Positions 1 to 10,300 of a DNA stretch of 64,000 bases are shown piece by piece; within the stretch, counting starts at the first letter, position 1, and every line of letters starts with the position of its first letter. Position numbers and translations under genes: made by a program. The stretch is taken from NCBI RefSeq assembly GCF_009184425.1, contig NZ_WELG01000001.1:434001-498000 (forward strand). The letters are read 5' to 3'. The DNA is from Flagellimonas olearia (GTDB taxonomy: Bacteria; Bacteroidota; Bacteroidia; Flavobacteriales; Flavobacteriaceae). Under the pieces are notes generated by a model that saw nothing but the letters and a program-made list of their open reading frames with translations, did no database searches and had not been told where the DNA came from.

Positions 1-2811
1 GATGTTGTTTTGAGGGAAGATGCCGAAAGCTTGGACGAAGTAGTGGTCACCGCACTGGGAATGTCCCGGGAAAAAGCTGCACTACCTTACTCGGTAAGCG
101 AAGTAAAAGGAGATAAACTTACCCAAGCCAGGGAGATAAACTTGGGAACGGCACTTTCAGGTAGGGTAGCCGGTGTAAATGTGACGAGCACGGCCAATGG
201 TCCCAATGGTTCCAGTAGGGTGATCATTCGTGGAAACGGTTCGCTTAGTGGTGAGAACCAACCCTTGTATGTGGTCAATGGCGTTCCAATGAACAATACC
301 AATCAAGGAAACCCTGGAACCTATGGGGGGGTCGATGGTGGTGATGGTCTTGTGAGTATAAACCCTGATGACATCGAATCCATTTCGGTCCTCAAAGGTG
401 GGACGGCAGCGGCTCTTTATGGATCTAGGGCGGCCAATGGTGTGATTTTGATCACAACAAAATCAGGTTCTGCCCAACAAGGTCTTGGTGTGGAAGTAAA
501 TTCAACCTTTACCATGGAGACTCCCCTTTCCTTTCCAGATTGGCAGTATCAATACGGTTCGGGAAGCCAAGGACAGAAACCAAGCTCACTATCCGAGGCT
601 GTGGCCTATGGTAGGACATCATGGGGAGCACCTTTGGATGGTTCCCCGGTAATTCAGCCTGATGGAAATGAGCATCCATACTCAGCACAGAAAGATAACA
701 TCAGAAATTTTTACGACAATGGTACAACCTTTTCCAATACAGTGGCCATAAATGCTGGTAATGAAGATGCCCAAATGCGGTTTTCGGTCTCCAATATGGA
801 CAATAAGGGAATTGTGCCCAATGCATCCATGAACCGAAAAACGTTTAATCTTAGTGGAAATGCCAATTTGGGCAAGAGGATTGAGTTTGAGGGTAGGGCA
901 CAATATAGTATAGAACAGAACAAGAATAGGACCTATGTAGCAGACTTTACCAAAAATCCCAATGCATCCGTAGGTTTGGTTGCCACTAATATAGATGTCA
1001 GGACTTTGGCTCCCGGCTATGATGAACGTGGTTATGAAAAGGAATGGAACGACTATGTATTTGTAGTGAATCCCTATTTCGCTTCGGAAAAAGTAAAGAA
1101 CCAAGATGAAAGAAGACGATTCATTGGCTCGTTCGTGACCAAGCTCAACATTACGGATTATCTCTATGCCCGTACCAGAATTGGGATAGATTATTTCAAT
1201 ATTGAGGCAAATGATATTACCCCAACGGGTATCCTATACAGTCCACGAGGTAGTATGAGTGAAAGGGAGGTCAAAACCTATGAGACCAATATTGAAGCCC
1301 TTTTAGGCTTTAATAAGCGATTTGGGAACATTTCTGTGAATGCCATTGCTGGTGGAAATAAAATGTATACCCAGAACAAGCAGGTTGAGTTCTCCAGTGG
1401 ATTGTTCAATGTACCCTTTACCTATTTTATTACCAATGGCAGTAGTCCTACCTTTGAAAAGGGTTTTAGGGAAATGGCCATAAATTCCTTGTTCGGGTCT
1501 GTGGATATAGGGTATAATGACTATTTATACTTAACGTTTACGGGGAGAAACGATTGGTTTTCCACACTTTCACCAGAGAGTAACAACTTGTTCTATCCAT
1601 CCGTTGGGGCCAGTTTTGAGTTTTCGGATGCTTGGGCGTCCAAACCGGAGTGGCTTAGTTATGGAAAGATTCGATCCTCTTGGGCACAAGTAGGGGGAGG
1701 GGCTCCAGACCCCTATGGGCTTAACTTGGCCTATGTGGCACAGACCGCATCACATTTGGGCCAACAGTTGATGAATGTTTCCAGCAACAATATCCCCAAT
1801 ACGCTTAAACCGTATACTTCCACAACCGCTGAGGTTGGTCTGGACCTACGATTTTTTCAAAGCAGATTGGGAGTGGATCTAACCTTGTACAACAGAACAA
1901 CAACAGATGATATTGTCAATGCCTCTGTCCCCTTCTCATCAGGATACCGAAGTGTTTCCTTGAATGTGGGAAAGATAAGCAATAAGGGTGTGGAGTTGTT
2001 GGTAACAGGTACCCCGATCGATCGTTCCAAAGATTTTGGCTGGGAAGTGAGTTATAACCTGGCATACAACAAGAATACCGTGGAAAGAATAGCGGATGGG
2101 CTTACTTCCCTGCATTTACCGGGAGCTACTGCAAGGACCCAAAACGGATTCATATACCACTACGAAGGAATGCCATTTGGTATGGTGGCTGGTTATAAAC
2201 GACAGACCAACGATAATGGTGATATAGTATATAATCAAGCCAATGGTTTGCCATTGCAGGGAGACTTTGTGGCCTTAGGCCGTGGAGTGCCCCCTCTTAC
2301 CATGGGACTTACCAACAACTTTACCTATAAGAACTTTTCCATGGGTGTTTTGTTGGATGGCAAGTTTGGATCAAAGCTGTATACCTCCACAAATGCTTAT
2401 GGAACGTACTATGGGCTACACAAGAATACTGTGGCCAATGGGGTAAGGGAGAATGGGGTACAGGTATCGGGAGTGGATACCAATGGGAATCCATATAGTG
2501 CTACCATCGATGCACAGACCTATTTTCAGAATACGGCCTTTTCCATAACGGATGATTTTGTATCCGATGCAGGCTTTATCAAGCTGAGACAATTGACTTT
2601 TGGGTATACCTTTCCCCACTCTATCTTGACCGAGACTCCTTTTGAGCATGTCAGTGTTTCCTTTGTTGCAAGGAACCTCATGTTATTGTACAGTCAAGTG
2701 GACAATGTAGATCCAGAGTCCAATTATAGTAATTCAAACGCCCAAGGTCTGGAAAATTTTGGGGTACCACCCACTAGGAGTTTTGGGCTGAACCTTATGG
2801 CGCGGTTCTAA
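1..2811 (+). CDS. SusC/RagA-type TonB-dependent outer membrane transporter, 5' truncated by the window
   Basis: This is the C-terminal part (about 936 residues) of a TonB-linked outer membrane receptor that would import oligomers bound by its SusD partner. The frame is open from base 1 (Asp-Val-Val before the first in-frame TTG at 10), so the signal peptide and carboxypeptidase-like N-terminal domain lie off the left edge. The visible part starts with the SusC hinge (SLDEVVVTALGM), then the plug domain (RVAGVNV, IIRGNGS, LYVVNGVPM, SVLKGGTAAALYGSRAANGVILITTK) and a long beta-barrel ending in an aromatic residue (LNLMARF), typical of an outer membrane barrel. A SusD gene follows 32 bases later, so the two form one transport unit. 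Family assignment is very secure; the substrate is unknown. Confidence 0.96.
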   Translation, partial: DVVLREDAESLDEVVVTALGMSREKAALPYSVSEVKGDKLTQAREINLGTALSGRVAGVNVTSTANGPNGSSRVIIRGNGSLSGENQPLYVVNGVPMNNTNQGNPGTYGGVDGGDGLVSINPDDIESISVLKGGTAAALYGSRAANGVILITTKSGSAQQGLGVEVNSTFTMETPLSFPDWQYQYGSGSQGQKPSSLSEAVAYGRTSWGAPLDGSPVIQPDGNEHPYSAQKDNIRNFYDNGTTFSNTVAINAGNEDAQMRFSVSNMDNKGIVPNASMNRKTFNLSGNANLGKRIEFEGRAQYSIEQNKNRTYVADFTKNPNASVGLVATNIDVRTLAPGYDERGYEKEWNDYVFVVNPYFASEKVKNQDERRRFIGSFVTKLNITDYLYARTRIGIDYFNIEANDITPTGILYSPRGSMSEREVKTYETNIEALLGFNKRFGNISVNAIAGGNKMYTQNKQVEFSSGLFNVPFTYFITNGSSPTFEKGFREMAINSLFGSVDIGYNDYLYLTFTGRNDWFSTLSPESNNLFYPSVGASFEFSDAWASKPEWLSYGKIRSSWAQVGGGAPDPYGLNLAYVAQTASHLGQQLMNVSSNNIPNTLKPYTSTTAEVGLDLRFFQSRLGVDLTLYNRTTTDDIVNASVPFSSGYRSVSLNVGKISNKGVELLVTGTPIDRSKDFGWEVSYNLAYNKNTVERIADGLTSLHLPGATARTQNGFIYHYEGMPFGMVAGYKRQTNDNGDIVYNQANGLPLQGDFVALGRGVPPLTMGLTNNFTYKNFSMGVLLDGKFGSKLYTSTNAYGTYYGLHKNTVANGVRENGVQVSGVDTNGNPYSATIDAQTYFQNTAFSITDDFVSDAGFIKLRQLTFGYTFPHSILTETPFEHVSVSFVARNLMLLYSQVDNVDPESNYSNSNAQGLENFGVPPTRSFGLNLMARF

Positions 2812-2843
2812 AATCAAAGATTGTTTTACAATTAAAAAAAGAT

Positions 2844-4436
2844 ATGATGCAAATAAGATGTCTATTATATAAAAGAATAACTTGGATGATGATGGTGGTT
2901 ACTCTGCTCTTTTCATCCTGCGATAGTGGATTTGAGGATATGAACCAAAATCCCTATGCCTATAACGAACCTGTAATCGGAAGTCTGTTTTCCTATGCTG
3001 TCGTGAAGACCGCTGGAGATGGTGATGGAAACACACTGTATCCCAATGATAAGCTGTCCGGTGCCTTCATGCAATATTTTGCCTCACTGAATCCATGGCA
3101 ATGGACAGGTGACAAATATTTGTACAAGAATGAGTACAACAAAGGTCTTTTTGAAACAGCCTATAATGTTGAGCTGAAAGAAATCCAACAAATGCTCAAT
3201 CTTCTCCAAGATGACCCAGAAATGAGCAATCAATATAACATCGCCAGGATTTGGAGGGTTTATATTCTGCATCGGGTTACCGATATGTATGGGGACGTAC
3301 CCTATTTTGAGGCAGGAACAGGCTATATTGATGGCACCTATAAACCAACCTATGATGCCCAATCTACAATTTATGCTGATATGCTGAAGGAATTGGAAGA
3401 AGCTTCCCTGGCTTTGGATGCCGGCAAAAGTAGTTTTGGGTCTGCCGACTATATCTATGCAGGAAATACAGATCAATGGAAAAAGTTTGCACACTCGTTG
3501 ATGTTGCGATTGGGCATGAGACTGACCAAGGTGGATGTTGCAATGGCCGAAACCTGGGCCAAAAAAGCGTTGGATGCGGGTGTCTTTGAAAGCAATGCGG
3601 ATTTGGCCAAGCTGGACCACACGGATGGTACCTCAAACAATTTTTATTGGTCAGGAAGGGAACTTCGTGGAGGTGAAGGTGTGCCTCCTTCAGCTGAAGG
3701 ACGAGGGTATGGTAAAATGTCCAAGACCTTTGTGGATCATTTAAAAAACACCAATGACCCAAGGTTGCCATTTTATATCACATTATGGCCAGGAAACGCA
3801 GATCCCACCAATTTGCCAACCAGTACCATTCCCGAAGATCAAAGAGGTCTCCCCAATGGCTATGACAATTCCACGATCAAGGAGATCATTCCAGATTGGA
3901 CAGATGATATGCTTCCCCAGATTTCAGAGATCAATTTGAATACCATTGCCAATAATGCAACACCTTCGATTTTTATCAGTTTTGTGGAAATGGAACTGTT
4001 AAAGGCAGAGGCTGCATTGCGGGGCTGGATTACGGGCGACCCACAATCCTTTTATGAGAGTGCGGTAAGGGCCTCCATGGACATGCAGGATATTTATCCC
4101 GGGGGTATGAGCGTATCGGAAGGGGAAAAAGACCAGTATTTTTTGGACAATCCCTATAATGCGGGCAGCTTTGATGAGCAGATGGAGCAAATCCATACCC
4201 AATTCTGGGCATCTCTTTTCATGAACAATATAGAGGTCTATGCCAACTGGAGAAGAACAGGGTTCCCTGTACTGGTCCCGACCAATTATCCGGGAAATGA
4301 AACGGGAGGATTGATCCCAAGACGTCTTCGCTATCCGGAATCCGAAGCAAACCTAAACCCTGAAGCCTATAAGGCAGCTGTCCAGGCACAGGGACCGGAT
4401 TTATTTACAACCAGAATTTGGTGGGACAGTGAATAA
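2844..4436 (+). CDS. SusD/RagB-like outer membrane lipoprotein
   Basis: This 530-residue protein is the surface glycan- or nutrient-binding lipoprotein partner of the upstream SusC. It has a short N-terminal hydrophobic segment ending in a lipobox (LLFSSC), so lipidation at about Cys26 is expected. The mature start (DMNQNPYAYNEP) and the TPR-like helical body (VYILHRVTDMYGDVPYFEAG, FISFVEMELLKAEAALRGW, FWASLFMNNIEVYANWRRTGFP) match the SusD-like_2 branch rather than classical SusD. Length is normal for the family. The start is one of two adjacent ATG codons. A strong terminator 60 bases after the stop closes the transcription unit. Role is known from the family; ligand is unknown. Confidence 0.94.
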   Translation: MMQIRCLLYKRITWMMMVVTLLFSSCDSGFEDMNQNPYAYNEPVIGSLFSYAVVKTAGDGDGNTLYPNDKLSGAFMQYFASLNPWQWTGDKYLYKNEYNKGLFETAYNVELKEIQQMLNLLQDDPEMSNQYNIARIWRVYILHRVTDMYGDVPYFEAGTGYIDGTYKPTYDAQSTIYADMLKELEEASLALDAGKSSFGSADYIYAGNTDQWKKFAHSLMLRLGMRLTKVDVAMAETWAKKALDAGVFESNADLAKLDHTDGTSNNFYWSGRELRGGEGVPPSAEGRGYGKMSKTFVDHLKNTNDPRLPFYITLWPGNADPTNLPTSTIPEDQRGLPNGYDNSTIKEIIPDWTDDMLPQISEINLNTIANNATPSIFISFVEMELLKAEAALRGWITGDPQSFYESAVRASMDMQDIYPGGMSVSEGEKDQYFLDNPYNAGSFDEQMEQIHTQFWASLFMNNIEVYANWRRTGFPVLVPTNYPGNETGGLIPRRLRYPESEANLNPEAYKAAVQAQGPDLFTTRIWWDSE

Positions 4437-4497
4437 TGGGATATCTCCTCAAAATGAGATAAAGTTAAAGCGTTGTTTTGAGTTAGTTTTGATTGAA

Positions 4498-4529
4498 GAA
4501 GCCCCTGTCGTGAGACAGGGGTTTTCTTA
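4498..4529 (+). terminator. Rho-independent terminator after the first SusC/SusD pair
   Basis: A perfect 8-bp stem (CCCCTGTC at 4502-4509 and GACAGGGG at 4514-4521) with a GTGA loop is followed by TTTTCTT. It lies about 60 bases after the SusD stop codon. Confidence 0.85.
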
Positions 4530-4538
4530 TCTTACAGG

Positions 4539-4880
4539 GAAGTGGTCCAAAAAAATGGTGTGTTCATTCCCTAGATCAGGGAACCATATAATACGGGTGT
4601 CGAGGTGGCAAGTCTATATATTGATGTATTTATATTGGTAGGGACAGACCTGCTCGATGAAAAAGAATGTGCTGAGTACTGGTTGGCGACAAAAAGTTGG
4701 TGGGATGTACCCTAAGGTAAGCCTGACAGATGATAGCATCATTACCGATTCTGCCCGGACTCTCCTGATTTTTACGGGACGTTGCATTACTTCTCAAAGA
4801 TACTATTGGACTTGATCCGAGATGGAACCTAAAGTATTTCGGATTGTTGAATTCCAGTGGAAACCATTGTATGTTCACTG
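4539..4880 (+). pseudogene. Decayed, internally deleted copy of the GlxA-type regulator gene at 32457
   Basis: By eye, bases 4539 to about 4750 align closely with about 32713-32928 inside the intact GlxA/AraC gene; shared words include GCTCGATG, GAATGTGCT/GAGTGTGCT, GATGTACCC and ATCATTACCGAT. Bases about 4750-4880 then align with about 33497-33626, the non-coding flank downstream of that gene (GAATTCCAGTGGAAACCATTGT is nearly identical in both; I cite only the core). About 560 bases between these two blocks are missing here. The reading frame is broken by stops (a TAG early in the block) and small indels, so no functional protein is made. The rest of 4437-4994 carries only the upstream terminator and no recognisable gene. 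Confidence 0.8.
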
Positions 4881-4994
4881 GGTAACCCTCTTCAAAAAAT
4901 GTACCTCTTGGAATTGATTAAAAAGAGGATGGTCTTCCAACTCTTTAAACAATCGATTCCAATAGTTAGAATCACCCAAAGCTTTATGAATAGA

Positions 4995-5588
4995 TTATAA
5001 CGGTCTTAATTTTGGTCCAAATAATAGAAATAAAAAGTTTTTTACTTTCTCCAAGCAACTTTTTCTCAAAATTGAATAGGCTTTGGTGATTTGGCCCTCG
5101 ACCGCCTTTATGGAAATGCTTAGATGGGATGCAATTTCAGTATTCGTCAGACCTTCTTTCTTGCTCAGTAAAAATACTTCCTTGCACTTGACAGGAAGTT
5201 TTTCAATTTCGACACGTATGATATTGATTTTTTTCATGACCATATCATCATTCTCTTCGGAATTCATTTGATCCAGCATTTCAACAAACTTTTTTTCAAG
5301 GTTGGAAATAGCTCGGTTTTTATGGTACAGGGTTATAAACTCGTTATAAGCTGTTCTGAATAGAAAACTTTTTATTGGATAAACAGGATCCAATTTATCC
5401 CTGAATTCCCAAGTTTTTAAAAATGTATTTTGAATAATGTCTTGGGCTTGTTCATAATCATTGGTCAAAGAAAATACATAACTGAAAATTCTGTCATGAT
5501 ACTTTTGCACCGCAAAGTTATAGGCCTTCTTATTGCCTTGTTTTATTTGTGACACAAGTAATTCATCACTTTCATTGAAACTTTTCAT
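4995..5588 (-). CDS. ECF RNA polymerase sigma factor (Bacteroidetes expansion family)
   Basis: This 197-residue protein is an extracytoplasmic-function sigma-70 factor. Region 2 is seen near residues 20-80 (YHDRIFSYVFSLTNDYEQAQDIIQNTFLKTWEFRDKL in pieces: DIIQNTFLKTW is the diagnostic motif) and region 4 near residues 130-185 (LPVKCKEVFLLSKKEGLTNTEIA with the HTH AVEGQITKAYSIL). It is divergent from a FecR anti-sigma gene 450 bases away, which is followed by an STN-type SusC, the standard Bacteroidetes trans-envelope signalling arrangement. It should activate the 7378 SusC/SusD locus when the transporter meets its substrate. Function is inferred from family and context. Confidence 0.93.
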   Translation of the reverse strand: MKSFNESDELLVSQIKQGNKKAYNFAVQKYHDRIFSYVFSLTNDYEQAQDIIQNTFLKTWEFRDKLDPVYPIKSFLFRTAYNEFITLYHKNRAISNLEKKFVEMLDQMNSEENDDMVMKKINIIRVEIEKLPVKCKEVFLLSKKEGLTNTEIASHLSISIKAVEGQITKAYSILRKSCLEKVKNFLFLLFGPKLRPL

Positions 5589-5601
5589 TGGGCTAATGCG
5601 T

Positions 5602-5639
5602 CAAAAATATATTTATAAATGATTGTTGGTTACGGTAAC
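5602..5639 (-). promoter_or_regulatory. Probable promoter and inverted repeat upstream of the sigma factor gene
   Basis: On the minus strand TATTTTTG (5609 to 5602) matches the Bacteroidetes -7 element TAnnTTTG, 14 bases before the sigma ATG. An inverted repeat GTTAC-G-GTAAC (5629-5639) is centred about 38 bases before the expected start site, where a regulator could bind. Confidence 0.4.
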
Positions 5640-6040
5640 AATTTAATGACAAATATTTTAAAAAAAAATTTTCCAAAATAAGGTCAGGGTTCGCTCTTTA
5701 TTCTTCTCAAAAGTATTGCTGTAAAAATCCTACAATTGAAAAGTCACTTTCTTAAGTATACCGATCTAGCGTTCAGGGTCAGTGGATTGATGTTTTTTGT
5801 CGGGCGATGGTATGCTGGGAACATGGTGAAAGTCCCTAATTGTTTACTTTATGTATGGATTGGATCTTGAACAGTGGAAAGGTTTTCATTTGGGGATAAT
5901 TCTCCAACAAGCAAGATTGAATGTTAAGGAGAGGTATCCACAATACTCCCCATGAAAGAATTATTTGAAAAAAATATGGAATAAAGCTAGGGTATTCTGA
6001 AATGGCTTAGTATTAGGGTAAAATTATAAGTGAACGGTAA
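5640..6040. other. Intergenic region between divergent sigma and FecR genes
   Basis: About 400 bases of AT-rich sequence with no open frame that looks coding. I recognise no terminator or RNA gene. The FecR promoter presumably lies near its right end, but I see no clear TAnnTTTG there. Confidence 0.5.
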
Positions 6041-7225
6041 ATGCAGGCAGAGATTGAAAAATTGATTGTAAAATTTCTAAATAGGACCATTTCCAATGAA
6101 GAGGAAGCTTTATTGGAAAAATGGTTGGCAAACCCTGTCAACGAGCATGTATTCCATGATTATGTACAAGTGCATTATGCCATATCAATGGATTGTATCG
6201 ATGATCTACGTTTGGAACAATCCAAGGATCGCTTGATATTACCTGAAATCGAAAAAGTAAGGTCATTGGATCATAATGTCAAACCCAAAGGTTTCAGTAT
6301 AAAGCCCTATTTAAAGTACGCAGCCGTCCTGTTGGTCGTAGGGGGAGGGATATTATTGTTGTTGTCCAAAGCGAATGAAATGGAAAATCCTGTTGAAGTG
6401 GTTTCGGAAAGCGAAGTGATCATTGCCCCAGGAACCGATAGGGCCATTTTGACCCTAGAGGATGGGAGCCAGATAAATCTGGAAAATGATAGTATATATG
6501 AGGCTGATGGGGTGAAGGCAAGCCGTGCCATGATCACCTACAATGCTACGAAAGGCAAGATTTCAAGTGAAGTGCAATACAATTACTTGACCATTCCAAG
6601 GGGTGGGCAGTTTTATGTGGAATTGGCCGATGGAACAAAAGTTTGGTTGAACTCTGAATCCCAATTGAAATATCCTAAAAACTTTATTTTGGGAGAAACC
6701 AGAAAAGTTGAATTGGTCTATGGTGAGGCGTATTTTGATGTCTCTCCAAGCACCGAACATCAGGGAAGTAGGTTTAAGGTGGTCAACGAAGACCGGGAAA
6801 TTGAAGTTCTGGGCACAAAGTTCAATGTTAAGGCCTACAAAGATGATATAAATGCTTTGACTACCCTTGAAGAAGGTCTTGTCCGTCTTGATGTGGACGA
6901 TGAGGAATTTGTCATAAAACCTGGACAACAAGTGGATGTCAATAAACTCACCCATGAAGCTTCCGTTAAATACGTAGATGTCGCTTCTGAAGTGGCATGG
7001 AAGGATGGGGTGTTTAGTTTTAAAGGAAAACCTCTGAAAGAAATCATGAAAACCTTATCCAGATGGTATGATGTCAATGTTGTTTTTGAAGATAAAAGTT
7101 TGGAAACAGTAAGGTTTAATGGGGTTATACGGAAAGATAAAAAATTGGAAGATGTCCTTGGCATCATGAAATCAAGGAAAATCAATACATATAGAATAGA
7201 AAACAAGACCATAATATTGAACTGA
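6041..7225 (+). CDS. FecR-family anti-sigma factor with C-terminal DUF4974 domain
   Basis: This 394-residue inner membrane protein should hold the divergent ECF sigma factor until the STN-type SusC signals. The cytoplasmic N-terminus (residues 1-85) contains the DUF4880-like start with EEEALLEKWL. One transmembrane helix is visible at about 90-109 (YAAVLLVVGGGILLLLS). The periplasmic FecR domain follows (VIIAPGTDRAILTLEDGS, LTIPRGGQFYVELADGTKVWLN, VELVYGEAYFDVS, IEVLGTKFNVKAY). The last 70 residues (FKGKPLKEIMKTLSRWYDVNV ending NKTIILN) are DUF4974, which pairs with the STN domain. Length and domain order are normal. It is 150 bases before its cognate SusC. Confidence 0.95.
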   Translation: MQAEIEKLIVKFLNRTISNEEEALLEKWLANPVNEHVFHDYVQVHYAISMDCIDDLRLEQSKDRLILPEIEKVRSLDHNVKPKGFSIKPYLKYAAVLLVVGGGILLLLSKANEMENPVEVVSESEVIIAPGTDRAILTLEDGSQINLENDSIYEADGVKASRAMITYNATKGKISSEVQYNYLTIPRGGQFYVELADGTKVWLNSESQLKYPKNFILGETRKVELVYGEAYFDVSPSTEHQGSRFKVVNEDREIEVLGTKFNVKAYKDDINALTTLEEGLVRLDVDDEEFVIKPGQQVDVNKLTHEASVKYVDVASEVAWKDGVFSFKGKPLKEIMKTLSRWYDVNVVFEDKSLETVRFNGVIRKDKKLEDVLGIMKSRKINTYRIENKTIILN

Positions 7226-7377
7226 ACAATAATTAAACCTGATGTAATCTATGGGAATACACTAAGAAGAAGATAAATAAAAAAGGGACAAAGTCTTTCC
7301 TCGTCAAAGTAAATGCCTTTATCCCTGAATGGCATTAATTGATTAAACAATATTCAACCAACTAACTATGCGAAATT

Positions 7378-10300
7378 ATGAAATTTAAGTTTACTGCTGC
7401 TTTTTTTAAACATAGAAAGCGTTTTTTTATGCTCATTATGAGGACATTCATTTTCCTTTTTTGTGCTTTTGTTTTTGGTTTTGCACCAAATAACCTTGTG
7501 TCTCAAAATTCTAGAATCATTGTAAAGGAGGATAAGACCGTAACAGTGGATGAAGTTTTTGACCTGATTATGGAGCAAACTGATTATGACTTTTTTTATG
7601 AGGAGGGCATTTTTGATGCCTATCCCAAGGTCAATTTGAAAAAAGGGACCATAAGGACCAACAAACTCCTTAGTGAAGTCCTAGGTTTCGGTAATTTACT
7701 GGTTACCGTACAACCCAATAAAACCATCATTATAGAAGGTAAGGTATTAAAGGAGGCTAGCGCTCCGCAAGCTACAGTTTCCGGAATGGTCACGGATGGC
7801 TCAGGTCTACCTCTGCCTGGGGCCAGTATTGTCGAGAAGGGGACCATAAATGGGGTGCAAACCGATTTTGATGGAGAGTTTGAAATTACTTTAAAAGGAA
7901 AGGATCCGACCATTGTAGTGTCTTTTATTGGATATGAGACTAAGGAAGTGGAAGTTGGAAGTCGGCAGATTGTAAATGTGGTGCTTAAAGAAAGCGTATC
8001 AAATTTAAAAGAAGTGGTGGTGGTTGGTTTTGGTACGGTAAGAAAGGAAAATCTGACCGCCGCTGTCGACCAGGTCACCGCGGATGAGTTGGGAAATCGC
8101 GCCAATACCAGTATTGTGCAGTCCTTACAAGGGGTAATGCCTGGTCTGAACATCCAGTCCAATAATGGAGATCCTAGACAGAACCCTGAAATCAACATAA
8201 GGGGCTTTAACTCGATAAATGGTGGTTCACCGTTGGTGCTGGTCGATGGGATTGCAGGGAATTTAAATTTGTTGAACCCTTCGGATATAGAAACAGTAAC
8301 GGTTTTAAAGGATGCCGGTTCGGCCGCAATATATGGAGCGAGAGGTGCTTTTGGAGTTATTTTGGTCACGACAAAAAAAGGGAAGGAAGGCTCTGTTAAA
8401 GTAAATTACAATAGTACCGTCTCCCTTGCATCACCAACCGTTAGGACTGATTACATTTCGGACCCCGTATTGTATGGAAAAACGGTGGATGCTGCAATTT
8501 ATGGTTATAACGGAACAAGTTATACGGGCTACACCAGTGATTTGGATTGGGAAAGACTACAATCTGTGGCAGATGGTGTATATGCACCTTGGCAGGAACT
8601 TCAGGCTGATGGTACTTATAAGTTCTACGGAAATACGGATTGGTACGACTATTTGTATAGAAAGCAGGTTTTTTCCCAAATCAATGACGTGTCCATTTCG
8701 GGAGGGAATGAAACTGTACAGGCGTATCTTTCTGGACGTGTGTATAAATCTGGTACCGTTCAAAAATTACAAGATGAGGATGTCGTACGGAAAAATATAA
8801 AAGGGAATATATCATTTAAGGTCAATGACTGGTTAAGATTGTCCAATGATATCCAGTATAATACGGGGAATCAAATTGAGTATGGAGGTCGTGCCGCAGG
8901 TTGGGGGTCGACATGGACCTATGATAATAACTATTTGTTTGCCTTTGATTCCCCAATAATTGATGGTGTCCCGTTTAACAGGGCAGGTGGGGTAACATTT
9001 GCTTCCGTTTTGACCGGAAATTCCTATGAGGATTACGATTATAAACAGTTGGTAAACACATTCAGTACCATCATCACCCCCTTTGATAACCTAAAGATCA
9101 ATGTTGATTATAGCTATAGGTTTACCAATACCAATTGGAGTAGGCGTCTAAATCCTTTTCAATCGTTGATTGGTGAACGATTGGAAGAGCAAACTAGGGG
9201 ATTGAACAGGCTGACAGAACAGAAAACAGAAAATGTCTACAATGTTTTGAACGCCTATGCAAATTATAGCCAAAGTATTGGGAAACACCACAATTTAAAA
9301 TTGACCTTGGGGTATAACCAAGAGGATTTAAATGAAGATGACGTGATTGCCGAACAAGGAGGACTCTTTGATCCAAACTATTCAAGTTTGAATTTAGGGA
9401 CGGAGTTGTTACGGGCCGATGGGTCTTCCACCAATTGGGCGGTCCAAGGGGTTTTTGGTCGTTTCCATTATGATTTTGATGATAAGTATTTATTCGATTT
9501 TACTGCCCGTTATGATGGGTCTTCCAGGTTTCCGAAGGATAGTCGTTGGGGTTTTTTCCCTTCGGCATCGGCTGGATGGTTTTTAAGTAAGGAGAATTTT
9601 TGGGAAGGTATTGAACCAACGGTGAGCATGTTCAAATTACGGGGATCGTATGGTATTTTGGGAAATCAAAATGTGGGGTTGTACACCTTTTCTCAATTAT
9701 TGGCAATAGATACCACGGATTGGTTGGTTGGTAGCGCCAGATTAAACATGGTCAGCGCCCCAAATCCATTGCCAAGTTCATCTACATGGGAGAATACGGC
9801 CACTACCAATTTTGGATTGGACCTTGGTTTTTTTGACAACAAGTTGACAACCTCTTTGGATGTATATAGAAAAGAGGTCACCGATATGTATTTGCCGGGA
9901 GAACCTCTACCCGGGGTTTTTGGAGCCAACGAACCTAGGGAGAACAGTGCGGATTTGGAAGTGAAGGGCTTTGAATTGTCCTTGTCATATCAAAATACCT
10001 TTACCTTGAAAGGAAAACCATTGCGCTTTAAAGTAGGAGGTAGTTTGAACAATTCCGTTGGAAGAATCACAAAGTATTCCAATCCTAATGGACTATTGAG
10101 TTCGTTCTATGAGGGACAGACCTTGGGCGAGATTTGGGGATATAGGACCGATGGGCAGTTCCAATCGGATGAGGAGGCCCTGGAATATCAGAATACCTTT
10201 GTCAATCCGGAACTGCATCTATCCGATGTTTATAACTTCGTCTTTAATGGCGCACAGAACAATGCATTCAAAGGTTTAAGAGGTGGGGACGTAAAATATC

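Noticed and set aside
682-1104. Long antisense frames inside SusC (682-1104) and similar ones in SusD, decarboxylase and relaxase genes
   Set aside because: They lie opposite strongly supported genes and lack any recognisable domain; they reflect codon bias of the sense strand.
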